From positions 1 to 35,133 of the forward strand of contig JAGPMN010000016.1 of assembly GCA_018052825.1 (NCBI GenBank): a DNA stretch of 35,133 nucleotides, given 5' to 3'. Source of the stretch: Methanothrix sp. GTDB taxonomy: Archaea > Halobacteriota > Methanosarcinia > Methanotrichales > Methanotrichaceae. Both the position numbers and the translations under genes were made by a program. Below are positions 8,105 to 15,898 of this stretch, one piece after another (positions within the stretch are counted from its first letter, which is position 1; every line of letters starts with the position of its first letter). The notes beneath the pieces are model-generated. The model ran no database searches. It saw only the letters and a program-made list of their open reading frames with translations, and was not told where the DNA came from.

Positions 8105-8419
8105 TTGCGCTTCGGAATGATCTGTCTTGCCTTGCTGGCCGCAGGGCTCTTATGCACGACGGCCTGTTTTGGCGTGGAAGTGGGAGGCCTCAGGGAGAAA
8201 GCTGTTCACAAGGAACCGGTAGTATTGGGAGGAGGGGTTTCAAAGGAGCCCTATGCCATCCATTATAGTGCCGCAGGATCTCATATCATGGCCCGTCAGA
8301 TTGGACTTGGTGCGCCCAGTAGCTCTCAGTATCACTTTGGAAGGGACTTCTCACTGGGAACAGTAGACAGTCTCTACTATGGTGCGCCGTTTATTCTTCA
8401 GTTCCTGGAAGACCCGTAA
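8105..8419 (+). CDS. Small secreted hypothetical protein
   Basis: About 104 residues with a clear signal peptide (MICLALLAAGLLCTTACFGV, with a lipobox-like Cys in the TTAC context) followed by a Gly/Ser/Tyr-rich mature part. No catalytic motif is visible. I prefer the TTG at 8105 because the GGAGG at 8092-8096 is then about 8 nt upstream; the TTG at 8099 is too close to it, and the ATG at 8117 is a third option. It converges with the nuclease-like gene. The exported product probably sits at the cell surface; function unknown. Confidence 0.7.
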   Translation: MRFGMICLALLAAGLLCTTACFGVEVGGLREKAVHKEPVVLGGGVSKEPYAIHYSAAGSHIMARQIGLGAPSSSQYHFGRDFSLGTVDSLYYGAPFILQFLEDP

Positions 8420-8426
8420 ATCCTAA

Positions 8427-8434
8427 TTTTTTTT
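8427..8434 (+). terminator. T-run terminator between convergent genes
   Basis: A run of eight T directly after the small secreted gene's stop codon, the usual form of an archaeal intrinsic terminator. It overlaps the last codon of the minus-strand gene. Confidence 0.5.
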
Positions 8435-9290
8435 AGCTCTTCTTGCACAGCACCTTATCCATGAATATCAGGTTCTCCGGAGCCTCGGCCAGCCTCACCT
8501 TCTCACATTTCATCTCGACGATTGCATCCAGCCGGGTAAAGTGCACCTGTTCGATTCGCACCAGCGGCTCGCATCTATTTTGCAGGTGCTCCTTGAATCC
8601 CGTGATGCTGCCCCCTTCGCCCATATAGTCTATTATGCGCCGGAAGAGCTTGGGCATGATCGCCGCCTCCTCAGTGACCGCCTCCAGTCCGGCGACGGAC
8701 AGGCCCCTGTTGGTCCTGTCAAGGGGCCACAGTCCCCGCCCTTCCTCTCTGGCCATTCTCACAGCGGCGGAGAGCGGGCGGCGCAGGTCTGAGAAGAGTC
8801 CGTTGTAGTACGTGGGATAGGCCAGGCCACGGGCGAGCAGATGGTAGTTGATGCTCTCTTTAAGCAGAGGCGGATCCAGTATTGTCTCGCTTCCGTTCCT
8901 CTCATCGGCCTGGCCGGCGAAGACGAAGGATACCGGACGGCGGTTGCTCTCAGTGCTGCGGCAGAGTATGTAGCCCTCAGTCCCGTCGCTGGCACTGGCA
9001 ACGAGGCGGTGCGTCTCATCCCAGACCACATCATCTATGCCCAGAAAGGAGAGGAGGTAGCGAGCAGCAGCCTGAGCGGGGCGGGCCGGCTGGCAGTAGC
9101 CGGAGTAGTGCGTCTCCAAAGCATCAACAGCCTCGATTCTCAGCTGGGCGTGTCCGCGGGCGTTGACGGCAGCCGCCGGGCCGGAGAGCCTCTTCCAGAG
9201 AGAGGGATCTTCAGCCATGAACCGAATCGAATCGCCGTCCGGGCTGTAGCCAGCCACGTGAAAGGTTCCCTTGATGAGAGTGAATGTCAT
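8433..9290 (-). CDS. Staphylococcal-nuclease-fold (thermonuclease-like) protein
   Basis: 285-residue protein with the outline of an SNase domain: the metal-site-like SPDGDSIRF segment at about residue 17, RIEAVDALETHY (the R.x.D.PE region), then LARGLAYPTYYNG and the final helix MAREEGRGLW. The C-terminal 80 residues form an extra region with a KLFRRIIDYMG segment and no recognised domain. There is no signal peptide, unlike secreted thermonucleases. The canonical catalytic Arg/Glu pair is hard to place, so activity is uncertain. The start is the ATG at 9290 (a TTG lies two codons earlier). Possible roles are in nucleic-acid processing or DNA repair, but this is open. Confidence 0.8.
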   Translation of the reverse strand: MTFTLIKGTFHVAGYSPDGDSIRFMAEDPSLWKRLSGPAAAVNARGHAQLRIEAVDALETHYSGYCQPARPAQAAARYLLSFLGIDDVVWDETHRLVASASDGTEGYILCRSTESNRRPVSFVFAGQADERNGSETILDPPLLKESINYHLLARGLAYPTYYNGLFSDLRRPLSAAVRMAREEGRGLWPLDRTNRGLSVAGLEAVTEEAAIMPKLFRRIIDYMGEGGSITGFKEHLQNRCEPLVRIEQVHFTRLDAIVEMKCEKVRLAEAPENLIFMDKVLCKKS

Positions 9291-9347
9291 CTCCAACCAC
9301 TTTAATTATTTTTTATGCACATATTTTCAGTACTTATCTGTTATTAG

Positions 9348-9358
9348 AATTTAAATTT
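9348..9358. promoter_or_regulatory. Palindromic TATA element between nuclease-like gene and hisA
   Basis: AATTTAAATTT lies in a 190-bp AT-rich divergent gap. On the minus strand it is about 58 bp before the nuclease-like ATG; on the plus strand it is about 125 bp before hisA, which would give hisA a leader of roughly 100 nt. It may serve either or both genes. Confidence 0.45.
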
Positions 9359-9482
9359 ACTTGTTAAGTAATAGAATATCGGAGAGTGAATGAAAATGGT
9401 ATAGAGCGCAAATTCGCTTCTTCGCCTCTGTTGTTTGGTTCGGATCGAAACTGTTAAGGGCCGCGCAGTGCAAGGTGGGTGC

Positions 9483-10235
9483 ATGGATTTCGCATTCTTT
9501 CCCGCCGTCGATCTGCGCGGCGGCAAGTGCGTGCAGCTTGTAGGTGGCGTTCCCGGCACAGAGGTGGTGGCCCTGGACGATCCCCTGGCCCAGGCTGAGC
9601 GCTGGGTCGAGCAGGGCGCAGATCACCTGCACATCATCGACCTGGACGGGGCCATCCTCGGAAAGAGGATCAACGCCCCCATCCTGAGCGAGATCGTAAA
9701 GAAGCTGGACATCTTCATCCAGGTTGGAGGAGGCATACGATCTGAGGAGGACGTCTCGGCCGTACTGGAGCTGGGAGCGGACAGGGCCATACTTGGAACG
9801 GCAGCCCTCAGAGATCCTGACATGGTCTCGCGCCTCTCCGACCGGCACGGAAGAGAGAGAATCATGGTCGCCCTGGATATAAAGCGCGGGGATGTGACAG
9901 CCGAGGGATGGCAGAGGAGCATCGGCAGAAGGGCGGTGGAGCTGGGGCGGCTCTTTGAGGAGAAGGGTGCCGGATCGATTCTATTTACAAACATAGATGT
10001 GGAGGGGCAGCAGAGGGGAGTTGATCTGGGGCCGACGCGCGAGCTGGTGGCTGCCGTCAGAATCCCTGTTGTGGCGGCGGGAGGTGTCTCATCCATTGAG
10101 GATGTCCTGGCACTGCGGCAGGCGGGGGCGGGCGGGGCTGTGGCGGGCACTGCCATTTATACCGGCAGGCTGAATGTAAAAAAGACTATTGAGGCACTGG
10201 GGCAAGGGCGAGAGCATGAGGAGAGGAGAAGCTGA
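9483..10235 (+). CDS. hisA: ProFAR isomerase HisA
   Basis: TIM-barrel isomerase of histidine synthesis (ProFAR to PRFAR). The 250-residue protein has FPAVDLRGGKCVQL (first catalytic Asp), HIIDLDGA, QVGGGIRSEEDV (first phosphate site), TNIDVEGQQRG (second catalytic Asp, a form seen in archaeal HisA) and AAGGVSS with AVAGTAIY (second phosphate site). The ATG at 9483 follows AAGGTGGG at good spacing; longer in-frame starts have no support. Its 3' end overlaps hisB by 20 nt. Confidence 0.95.
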   Translation: MDFAFFPAVDLRGGKCVQLVGGVPGTEVVALDDPLAQAERWVEQGADHLHIIDLDGAILGKRINAPILSEIVKKLDIFIQVGGGIRSEEDVSAVLELGADRAILGTAALRDPDMVSRLSDRHGRERIMVALDIKRGDVTAEGWQRSIGRRAVELGRLFEEKGAGSILFTNIDVEGQQRGVDLGPTRELVAAVRIPVVAAGGVSSIEDVLALRQAGAGGAVAGTAIYTGRLNVKKTIEALGQGREHEERRS

Positions 10236-10776
10236 AGGGGTATTTCGGAAGTGCAGGGGGCAGGCAAAGCTGGATCTGGACGGGACTGGAACGGCGTCGG
10301 TCAGCTCTGGATCGGGATTTTTGGATCACATGCTAACGGCACTGGCCAGGACCGGCTCGCTGGAGCTGTCAGCCACGTCCGAGCCCGGCTTTTACAGAAT
10401 CGAGGCTCTGGGAACTGCCCTTGGCCGGGCATTCGACGTGTGCCTGGGCGATCGCAGCGGGATTCGCCGCTACGGCAGCAGCTCCGTTCCCATGGACGAT
10501 GCCCTGGCGGACGTTGCCCTCGACTTCTCAGGCAGGCCCTATCTGGTCATGGCCGGCGAATTTAGAGGCAGGAGCATCGGAGACTTTGATATTCAGCTAC
10601 TTCAGCCCTTCCTGGAGGCGTTCTGCGTGGCTGCGAGGCTTACGCTGCACATTCGCTTTTACGGCGAAAACGATCATCACAAGGCGGAGAGCATATTCAA
10701 GGCACTGGGCTTCGCCCTGCGCCAGGCAGCAGGGCGAGAGGGGACGGGAGTTCCCAGCACCAAGGGCGTGATATAG
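10216..10776 (+). CDS. hisB: HisB-family imidazoleglycerol-phosphate dehydratase with altered first metal motif
   Basis: 186-residue IGPD-fold protein, normally the dehydratase giving imidazole-acetol phosphate in histidine synthesis. The second half is canonical: RRYGSSSVPMDDALADV, SGRPYLV, TLHIR (His145), the second metal motif DHHKAESIFKA (His154, His155, Glu158) and GVPSTKGVI. The first half keeps FLDHML (His38) but the usual HHxxED motif reads FYRIEA (residues 59-64), so both His ligands are gone and only Glu63 remains; the His usually found in the LLARH segment is Thr46. The DNA reads cleanly through this region with no frameshift. It overlaps hisA by 20 nt. Either it is a divergent enzyme or histidine synthesis uses another HisB. 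Confidence 0.88.
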   Translation: MRRGEAEGVFRKCRGQAKLDLDGTGTASVSSGSGFLDHMLTALARTGSLELSATSEPGFYRIEALGTALGRAFDVCLGDRSGIRRYGSSSVPMDDALADVALDFSGRPYLVMAGEFRGRSIGDFDIQLLQPFLEAFCVAARLTLHIRFYGENDHHKAESIFKALGFALRQAAGREGTGVPSTKGVI

Positions 10777-10815
10777 AGAGATATTAAAAGGAAGCCTTTC
10801 TGCCCGCATCCGGAA

Positions 10816-11136
10816 TTACCGGAAGCTTTTGAGGCATGCATCGCCGATGGGGGTCAGCCTGTAGCCTTCTTCTGTCTTTTCGATTACAGCCGCCTTTTCC
10901 AGCAGGTAGAGGTGCACCTCTGCCACGCTCTCCTGCAGTCCGAACTGCCTCTGTATCTCCTCCCGGCTCTTCGTCCCGGAGCCTATGAACCTGATGATCT
11001 CCCGCCTGCTTCGAAGCTGCAGAACCTCTCCCAGAAACCGGTGGCCTTCGGCAGGCTCGATCTCGTACCACTTCTTCTCCTCTCCCGGAGCGGAGGGCTT
11101 CAGGAGATCGAGGGGGTTGTTGGATGGGTTTGCCAT
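10816..11136 (-). CDS. Winged-helix regulator-like protein
   Basis: 106 residues with a probable winged helix-turn-helix at residues 40-100: RREIIRFIGSGTKSREEIQRQ forms helices 1-2, SVAEVHLYLLEKAAVIEKTE the recognition helix and wing start, GYRLTPIGDACLK the wing and end helix. The first 35 residues look disordered. It resembles archaeal ArsR-like/PadR-like DNA-binding proteins, but the family is not identified. A TATA box 26 bp before the ATG predicts a leaderless mRNA. It converges on hisB. Confidence 0.7.
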   Translation of the reverse strand: MANPSNNPLDLLKPSAPGEEKKWYEIEPAEGHRFLGEVLQLRSRREIIRFIGSGTKSREEIQRQFGLQESVAEVHLYLLEKAAVIEKTEEGYRLTPIGDACLKSFR

Positions 11137-11157
11137 GATAGTAGTATCTAAGGCGGG

Positions 11158-11166
11158 TGTTTATAG
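11158..11166 (-). promoter_or_regulatory. TATA box implying leaderless transcript
   Basis: CTATAAACA on the minus strand is centred 26 bp upstream of the winged-helix gene's ATG, so transcription should begin at or next to the start codon. No Shine-Dalgarno sequence lies between them. Confidence 0.55.
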
Positions 11167-11199
11167 GGATTCTGGTGGGATTGAAGCGTAAAAGGATTT

Positions 11200-11538
11200 A
11201 TGTGGAGTGTACCTCAGTCTCTGGAGGAGGTGGCGCGCCTGGCTGAGACGATTCAAATTCCTCTCGCATTCAACCTGATTCCCGGAGGCAAGACACCGCT
11301 GTTCTCCCTTTCGGAACTGGAGAGAATGGGAGCCAAGTATGTCTCCATTCCCATGGTCTGCCTCTATCCGGCAGCCAAAGCCATGCTCAAAGCTCTGCAG
11401 GCGCTGAAGAACGGCGACCTGAAGAAGGTGGCAGAGGCCGGCATCGACTGGGCGGAGTTCAATGAGCTGATAGGCGTCTCCAGATGGTGGCAGATTGAGA
11501 TGGAATTCGGACAAAAGGACCCGGATACCGCTCCATAA
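11200..11538 (+). pseudogene. N-terminally truncated isocitrate lyase/PEP mutase-family remnant
   Basis: The 112-codon frame matches only the C-terminal third of the isocitrate lyase/phosphoenolpyruvate mutase superfamily: PQSLEEVARLAE, FNLIPGGKTPLFSLSELE, then a helix-rich tail. Full-length members have about 280-300 residues, and the N-terminal two thirds with the metal-binding and catalytic loop residues are missing. An in-frame TGA lies 18 nt upstream, so no longer version exists here. I call it a relic of a lyase/mutase gene; production of a stable short protein cannot be excluded. Confidence 0.75.
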
Positions 11539-11607
11539 GCTCCCGTCCCCGCCTGATGGTTAAGCTTAATTTCAATAGAGTAAATCATCCATCCTGAGGT
11601 TTGGCTC

Positions 11608-12186
11608 ATGATGAGAGGTCGTTTTAGCATGGCTTTGCTGGCAGTGATGCTGATGGCAACAGCAGAAGCCGACTGGCTGGATGGAGAGTACGTGAGCAGT
11701 GGAGGCGGCGGCGAGGTATCTCAGTATTTCACAGATCCCATTTTCACTTCGCCCTCACCGGGCTACAGGTCATCAGATCCCGCCATAAGGGATATGCAGT
11801 CATCGATGGACCGGTCCCTGGCAACAGGAGCATCCAGGGCGAGTAATGCATACAATGCAGCACCCTCAGCTTCCAACGCATCCGGCCGGTGGAGCCTGAC
11901 GCTCTCCCAGGGTTGTGTAGTCAATCTTCAGCTTTACCAATCCGGATCAAGGGTTTTCGGTCCTGGCAGCATCACATATAACCAGATAAACAAAACCTAT
12001 CCGGCGCTGGCAAGCGGGACGGTCTCCAATAGCTCAATGCAAATTGATGTTGTCTCCCGGAACGGCACAGAGCTGTACTCGATGATATTCGATCTGGAAA
12101 GGCTGCATATATCATCTGGCTATATGGTTTACAGACCGGGAATACAGCCCCAATCAGGAACTGCAAGGGCTTTCAGGATTCCATGA
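11608..12186 (+). CDS. Secreted hypothetical protein with DWLDGEYV motif
   Basis: 192 residues: a signal peptide (residues 1-21, hydrophobic MALLAVMLMATAEA), the motif DWLDGEYV immediately after it, a Ser/Ala-rich linker (residues 70-92), and a C-terminal beta-rich domain from GRWSLTLSQG that contains several potential N-glycosylation sites (NAS, NKT, NSS, NGT). The same DWL[DE]GxYV element occurs in the secreted protein at 14266-15321. A GAGGT site lies about 8 nt before the ATG, and a second ATG follows directly. Function unknown; extracellular or S-layer-associated location is inferred. Confidence 0.78.
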   Translation: MMRGRFSMALLAVMLMATAEADWLDGEYVSSGGGGEVSQYFTDPIFTSPSPGYRSSDPAIRDMQSSMDRSLATGASRASNAYNAAPSASNASGRWSLTLSQGCVVNLQLYQSGSRVFGPGSITYNQINKTYPALASGTVSNSSMQIDVVSRNGTELYSMIFDLERLHISSGYMVYRPGIQPQSGTARAFRIP

Positions 12187-12234
12187 ATGCGATGATGTGG
12201 GCGGTGAGCGGAGAGGCGGTGAGGGGAATCGAGC

Positions 12235-12945
12235 ATGTTCGTTCCAACTGGCACTGAGGAGATTATACCGCGGCGAAGATTCCCCGTGATGACAGCGGCC
12301 ATTGTAGCCGTAAACACCCTCGTATTTATCTACGAAGTGCTCATACTGATAACAGAGGGGGCTGAGGGATTAAATGCATTTATCAACACATTCGGCATGA
12401 TCCCTGCCGCACTGTTTGGCGTCCAGAGCACAGCACTGCCCTTTTACATCACACTATTCACATCGATGTTCGTGCACGGCGGCCTGCTGCACATCGCATC
12501 CAACATGATCTACCTCTCCGTCTTCGGAGACAATGTGGAGGATATGATGGGGCCGGGCCTCTACATCGTCTTCTACCTGCTCTGCGGTCTGGCTGCCTCC
12601 TTCGCCCAGATTGCCGCAAATCCGCTCTCCCAGATCCCCCAGGTGGGGGCCAGCGGGGCGATAGCCGGCGTGCTGGCCGGATACCTGCTGCTTCTGCCCT
12701 CAGGCACTGTGCGCATATTCGTCTTCCTGGTGCTATTCACCCACATCACCAGGATGCCGGCCATCCTTTTCATCTCACTGTGGTTCATACTCCAGCTCTT
12801 CAGCGGAGTGTCTTCATTAGGGGCAGCGGCAGATATGGGAGGTGTTGCCTACTGGGCCCATATTGGAGGCTTTCTGGCCGGGCTGCTGTTGTCCTTTGTC
12901 TATAGACAGTTCATGAGATGGCGCTTATACGGAGGGATCGCATAA
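12235..12945 (+). CDS. Rhomboid-family intramembrane serine protease
   Basis: 236 residues with six hydrophobic segments. Diagnostic motifs: the N-terminal VPTGTEEIIPRRRFPVMT before TM1, HGGLLHIASNMIYL (His81, His86 and Asn90), GASGAIAG with the nucleophile Ser140, and AHIGGFLAG with the catalytic His209 in the last helix. All active-site residues are present, so it should cleave membrane-protein substrates within the bilayer. Substrates are unknown. Its start is preceded by GTGAGGGG. It lies beside surface-protein genes, a possible but unproved link. Confidence 0.93.
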   Translation: MFVPTGTEEIIPRRRFPVMTAAIVAVNTLVFIYEVLILITEGAEGLNAFINTFGMIPAALFGVQSTALPFYITLFTSMFVHGGLLHIASNMIYLSVFGDNVEDMMGPGLYIVFYLLCGLAASFAQIAANPLSQIPQVGASGAIAGVLAGYLLLLPSGTVRIFVFLVLFTHITRMPAILFISLWFILQLFSGVSSLGAAADMGGVAYWAHIGGFLAGLLLSFVYRQFMRWRLYGGIA

Positions 12946-13061
12946 GCCATCATACCGGAAAATTCCAGCATCTCATCCATGACCTACCGCTATTCGATAT
13001 CGTTGGCATGCAGACTTCCTCCGAAAGCTTCATGCAGGTTGGCGGAGCGATATACGGCAGG

Positions 13062-14378
13062 ATGGCAGAGGAGAATGCAGAGATCGGCCGCATCGGCATT
13101 GTAGTTCACGGCCCGGAGATCATTGACAGCGGCAGAGCCCTCAGTATCATCAATCACCTCCGGCATCTGGGACGGGTGACGGCTGTCCTGGGGGGGACCA
13201 TGGGCAGGGTGGCGGTAATTGATGCCGGCCTGGAGGATGTCATAGCCGTCAGCCCCAGGAGGAGGCCAAGCCAGTCCGTACAAGATCTGGAGGCGGAAAA
13301 TGATCTCATCATCATCCTCAATCAGGCCAAGGGCCGGGAGAGCGGTCTGGCCTTCGGGGCAATGGTGGCCATGGCGGCAAATGCCTCAAAGCCCCTTATT
13401 CAGATTGACTGCGGTGGGCGGTTCGTGGCTGTGCTAGCCGGTGAGGCTGAACAGCTCGCAGCACAGATGGCCGCAGATCTTGGCCTTGATATCATCAGGC
13501 CGTTGCCCCCGAGCCTGCCGCAAATTCAGTCCCGGCCCCAGCCGGCCTCCCCTGAAGAAAAGACCATAAAGCGGACCCTATCCAGCGTCCTGCCCGGAGA
13601 GCTGGTCTCAATCAACGGCATAGTGATCGGCAGGGCAACGCATGGCCGGGTGGAGATAGAGGTTCGCGGCGGCAGGATAGTCGCTCTGCGGGGCATGCAG
13701 CCCAAGCAGCACGGAATTGACAAGCTGCCCGCCATCGACCTGGCCAAAGCCATAATCAGGAGCGGCTCCATCCGGCGCAGCCGGATCGGGCCTGGGCCGA
13801 AGGCCTCCCAAAAGGGCCGTGAAGGCTTTATTGCTGAGGATGGGAAGGGGCGTGGTATGATTGAGGATGGATCTGAGTATGCCGTCTTCATAGATCACTG
13901 TGCCGAGGATGCCTTCGAGGTGGCCGGCGAGGCAGCAGGCGGATACTGCTACGCCGTCACTGTTGGGGATGACACCACAGCCATCGCAGCCGATATACTG
14001 GCACGGCTGGGCATCCCGGTAATAGGCATCGTGGACGGGGACCTGGACCATCTGGCGGAGGGCACTGCGGTGCAGCCGGGAAGCATCATGCTGAAGGCCA
14101 GGGCAGGACATGACGATCTGGTAGGAAGGAGTGTTCACACCCACATCTTCGGGGGGAAGGACAGAGCTGCCATCGGCCGGAGGGAGATGCTGAGCCGGAT
14201 CATGGATCTGGCAGGAGAGAGCATAGAAAGCGTTTCGATAAAAAAAAGGATGAGATGTCGGGCAGCTAAACTGCCTCAACATTTATTATCTTCGGCACTC
14301 CGCTCTCGAAGTAGACATTGTTCTGATACATCCAGAATCCGTCCCATATGGCTATCACGTGAGATGTGCCGCCTTTGA
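13062..14378 (+). CDS. DUF2117-family archaeal protein
   Basis: Archaeal protein of unknown function resembling DUF2117, with the start region RIGIVVHGPEIIDSGRA and DLIIILNQAKGRESGL. The frame is open from 12918, but I place the start at the ATG at 13062 (MAEENAEIGRIGIVVHG) since the upstream 48 codons look unnatural; 13008 is another option. At the other end, an A8 run at 14240-14247 is followed by about 110 nt that are antisense to the neighbouring secreted gene and give a low-complexity Arg/Ser-rich tail. One additional A would make the protein stop at 14269, exactly at the end of the convergent gene. The true C-terminus is therefore doubtful. Confidence 0.75.
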   Translation: MAEENAEIGRIGIVVHGPEIIDSGRALSIINHLRHLGRVTAVLGGTMGRVAVIDAGLEDVIAVSPRRRPSQSVQDLEAENDLIIILNQAKGRESGLAFGAMVAMAANASKPLIQIDCGGRFVAVLAGEAEQLAAQMAADLGLDIIRPLPPSLPQIQSRPQPASPEEKTIKRTLSSVLPGELVSINGIVIGRATHGRVEIEVRGGRIVALRGMQPKQHGIDKLPAIDLAKAIIRSGSIRRSRIGPGPKASQKGREGFIAEDGKGRGMIEDGSEYAVFIDHCAEDAFEVAGEAAGGYCYAVTVGDDTTAIAADILARLGIPVIGIVDGDLDHLAEGTAVQPGSIMLKARAGHDDLVGRSVHTHIFGGKDRAAIGRREMLSRIMDLAGESIESVSIKKRMRCRAAKLPQHLLSSALRSRSRHCSDTSRIRPIWLSREMCRL

Positions 14379-15321
14379 CGTTATATGTGAATCGCCCCCC
14401 TGCACCATCGCCTACATAAACTCCATCTATGTAAACCTGGAAGGGGTTGGCACCTGGATAGTATATTATGAGCTGAGTATCGCCCAGAGAGGATGATTGG
14501 GCGGATGCAGTCGTTGGCGCTGCCTGTGATGGTGTCGAGGGCGGCTGATCTGCTGCTCCGCCTGATGTGGGGGCGAAGACATCTATGACAACCACATTGC
14601 TGGGCTGGTTTCCTATAACATAGTAGAGCATGTGCCTGCCGATCTGGCTGGCGTAGAAGCTCATTGTGTTATAGCCCTGGTAGAAATGATATGTCTTTGA
14701 CTTGACGCTGGCTGATTCGGTTTGAACCGTCTGGTAGACACCGCCTGCTCCGCCAGTGGGCGCATTGGCCACCAGCTCGATTGTAGATCCAACAGGGCTT
14801 GCTATGTACTGGGTCCAGTTGCTCATCCCACGGATCCACAGGTCGCATGCCCTGGACGGGAATACCGACAGGTACTGGGAGTAGGGCAGGCCCTGGCCGT
14901 CTCCGTAGAATACATAGGCGGGCATCATCTGGCTGATGTTGAATATCGCAGGAGTGCTTATGATCTCACCGTCAGGCACTGCAGCAGCTCCTCTGCCTGC
15001 TGCCTGATAGTACTGAGTATATGGTGTGAATGCTGTGGCGGGCTGCGTCTGCCTGTAGAATGTGACATCGGAGCTGTACCAGGGATAGGATGTGACTGGG
15101 GCGTCGAGCCATTTCACCATGCCGGCAATTCCCGGGTCCATTGTCATGGAGCGATCGAAGCCCCTGACATATCCGCCCTCCAGCCAGTCCGGAGGGTACT
15201 TCATGTTCGTGTCGGGAGTGAGATAATCTCCAGCGGATAGAGCCAGCGGCATAACAATTGCAATGAACGCAAGTATTACCGCCGCCCTCATCAAGGATAG
15301 ATTAATTCCTCTGCAATTCAT
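14266..15321 (-). CDS. Secreted surface protein with C-terminal PEGA-like domain
   Basis: About 351 residues: signal peptide (LMRAAVILAFIAIVMPLAL then cleavage near ALSAG), the PDWLEGGYV motif shared with the secreted protein at 11608, a Tyr/Gln/Ser-rich middle, a Thr/Ser/Pro/Ala linker (about residues 262-280), then a C-terminal domain with VYIDGVYVGDG and GTSHVIAIWDG resembling PEGA or carboxypeptidase-regulatory-like beta domains that are common in archaeal surface proteins. The ATG at 15321 has GGAGG 6 nt upstream. A strong TATA box lies about 50 bp upstream. Function unknown; location at the cell surface is inferred. Confidence 0.82.
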   Translation of the reverse strand: MNCRGINLSLMRAAVILAFIAIVMPLALSAGDYLTPDTNMKYPPDWLEGGYVRGFDRSMTMDPGIAGMVKWLDAPVTSYPWYSSDVTFYRQTQPATAFTPYTQYYQAAGRGAAAVPDGEIISTPAIFNISQMMPAYVFYGDGQGLPYSQYLSVFPSRACDLWIRGMSNWTQYIASPVGSTIELVANAPTGGAGGVYQTVQTESASVKSKTYHFYQGYNTMSFYASQIGRHMLYYVIGNQPSNVVVIDVFAPTSGGAADQPPSTPSQAAPTTASAQSSSLGDTQLIIYYPGANPFQVYIDGVYVGDGAGGRFTYNVKGGTSHVIAIWDGFWMYQNNVYFESGVPKIINVEAV

Positions 15322-15368
15322 ATTCAATCCTCCTTTACAAATCTGTGAATCCATTTGTCCTTCATCGG

Positions 15369-15386
15369 ATTTAAATTTATATATAA
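15369..15386. promoter_or_regulatory. Divergent AT-rich promoter element
   Basis: ATTTAAATTTATATATAA lies between the secreted protein gene on the minus strand and the small zinc-finger-like gene on the plus strand. It contains TATA-box matches in both directions; the spacing suits the minus-strand gene best (leader of about 25 nt) and would give the plus gene a leader of about 70 nt. Confidence 0.55.
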
Positions 15387-15473
15387 TCTATGATCGCTTG
15401 GGCCTTGCCGGCGGACGGGGGCGTAGACTTCTCCCGAAAGCTTCATGCCTTCGGCCGTCGCATTTGATGAGCG

Positions 15474-15629
15474 ATGGTTATGGTTCTCTGCAATGACAGT
15501 GAGATTGATGTGCCGGACGGGGAGATCTGCCAGATCTGCGGCCAGGAGCTGGAGGAGTTCGATGAGGTCACTGGCACTGGCATCCACGGCTACTACCACT
15601 GGGTCTGCGTGAGCCACTGCGACGCCTGA
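15474..15629 (+). CDS. 51-residue zinc-finger-like small protein
   Basis: A short frame with ATG start and TGA stop that encodes a credible metal-binding protein: CQIC at residues 19-22, then HGYYHWVC with His43 and Cys45, and a final SHC (His48, Cys49). The CxxC...HxxC-like arrangement resembles treble-clef or RING/LIM-like knuckles. The body (ELEEFDEVTGTGIHG) is acidic and helical. The GC-rich codon use matches its neighbours. It lies between a divergent promoter and tRNA-Leu. Function unknown; roles in protein or nucleic-acid contacts are possible. Confidence 0.6.
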   Translation: MVMVLCNDSEIDVPDGEICQICGQELEEFDEVTGTGIHGYYHWVCVSHCDA

Positions 15630-15775
15630 GCTGGGGAGCAGGGTGCGGGCTCGTGGCAGCGCCTGGGGGCGGGCGAGGCCGGAGATCCCAGGCGGATCTG
15701 CGCAGCACTGATGGGAAGATTGATAAACCAGCAGGTGCTTTGAAGAGCTTCGGTCTGCCCCAGGGCGGGCCGGAT

Positions 15776-15860
15776 GCGGGGATAACCAAGCCAGGCCAAC
15801 GGTGATAGACTCAAGATCTATTCTCGCAGGAGTTCAAGGGTTCGAATCCCTTTCCCCGCA
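15776..15860 (+). tRNA. tRNA-Leu (anticodon CAA)
   Basis: Class II tRNA of 85 nt. Acceptor stem GCGGGGA (15776-15782) pairs with TCCCCGC (15853-15859), discriminator A at 15860. The anticodon stem ATAGA/TCTAT holds the loop CTCAAGA, giving anticodon CAA (codon UUG). A long variable arm follows, then the T arm AAGGG-TTCGAAT-CCCTT (15836-15852). CCA is not encoded and I see no intron. A T-run follows directly. Confidence 0.93.
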
Positions 15861-15861
15861 C

Positions 15862-15868
15862 TTTTTTT
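15862..15868 (+). terminator. T-run terminator after tRNA-Leu
   Basis: Seven consecutive T two bases past the tRNA's 3' end, a typical archaeal termination signal. Confidence 0.6.
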
Positions 15869-15898
15869 ACTTTGTAGAGTCCATTTGTAAAGTCCATT

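Noticed and set aside
12918..13061. N-terminal extension of the DUF2117 protein
   Set aside because: Starts inside the rhomboid gene, has no ribosome site, and the residues do not resemble the family's beginning.
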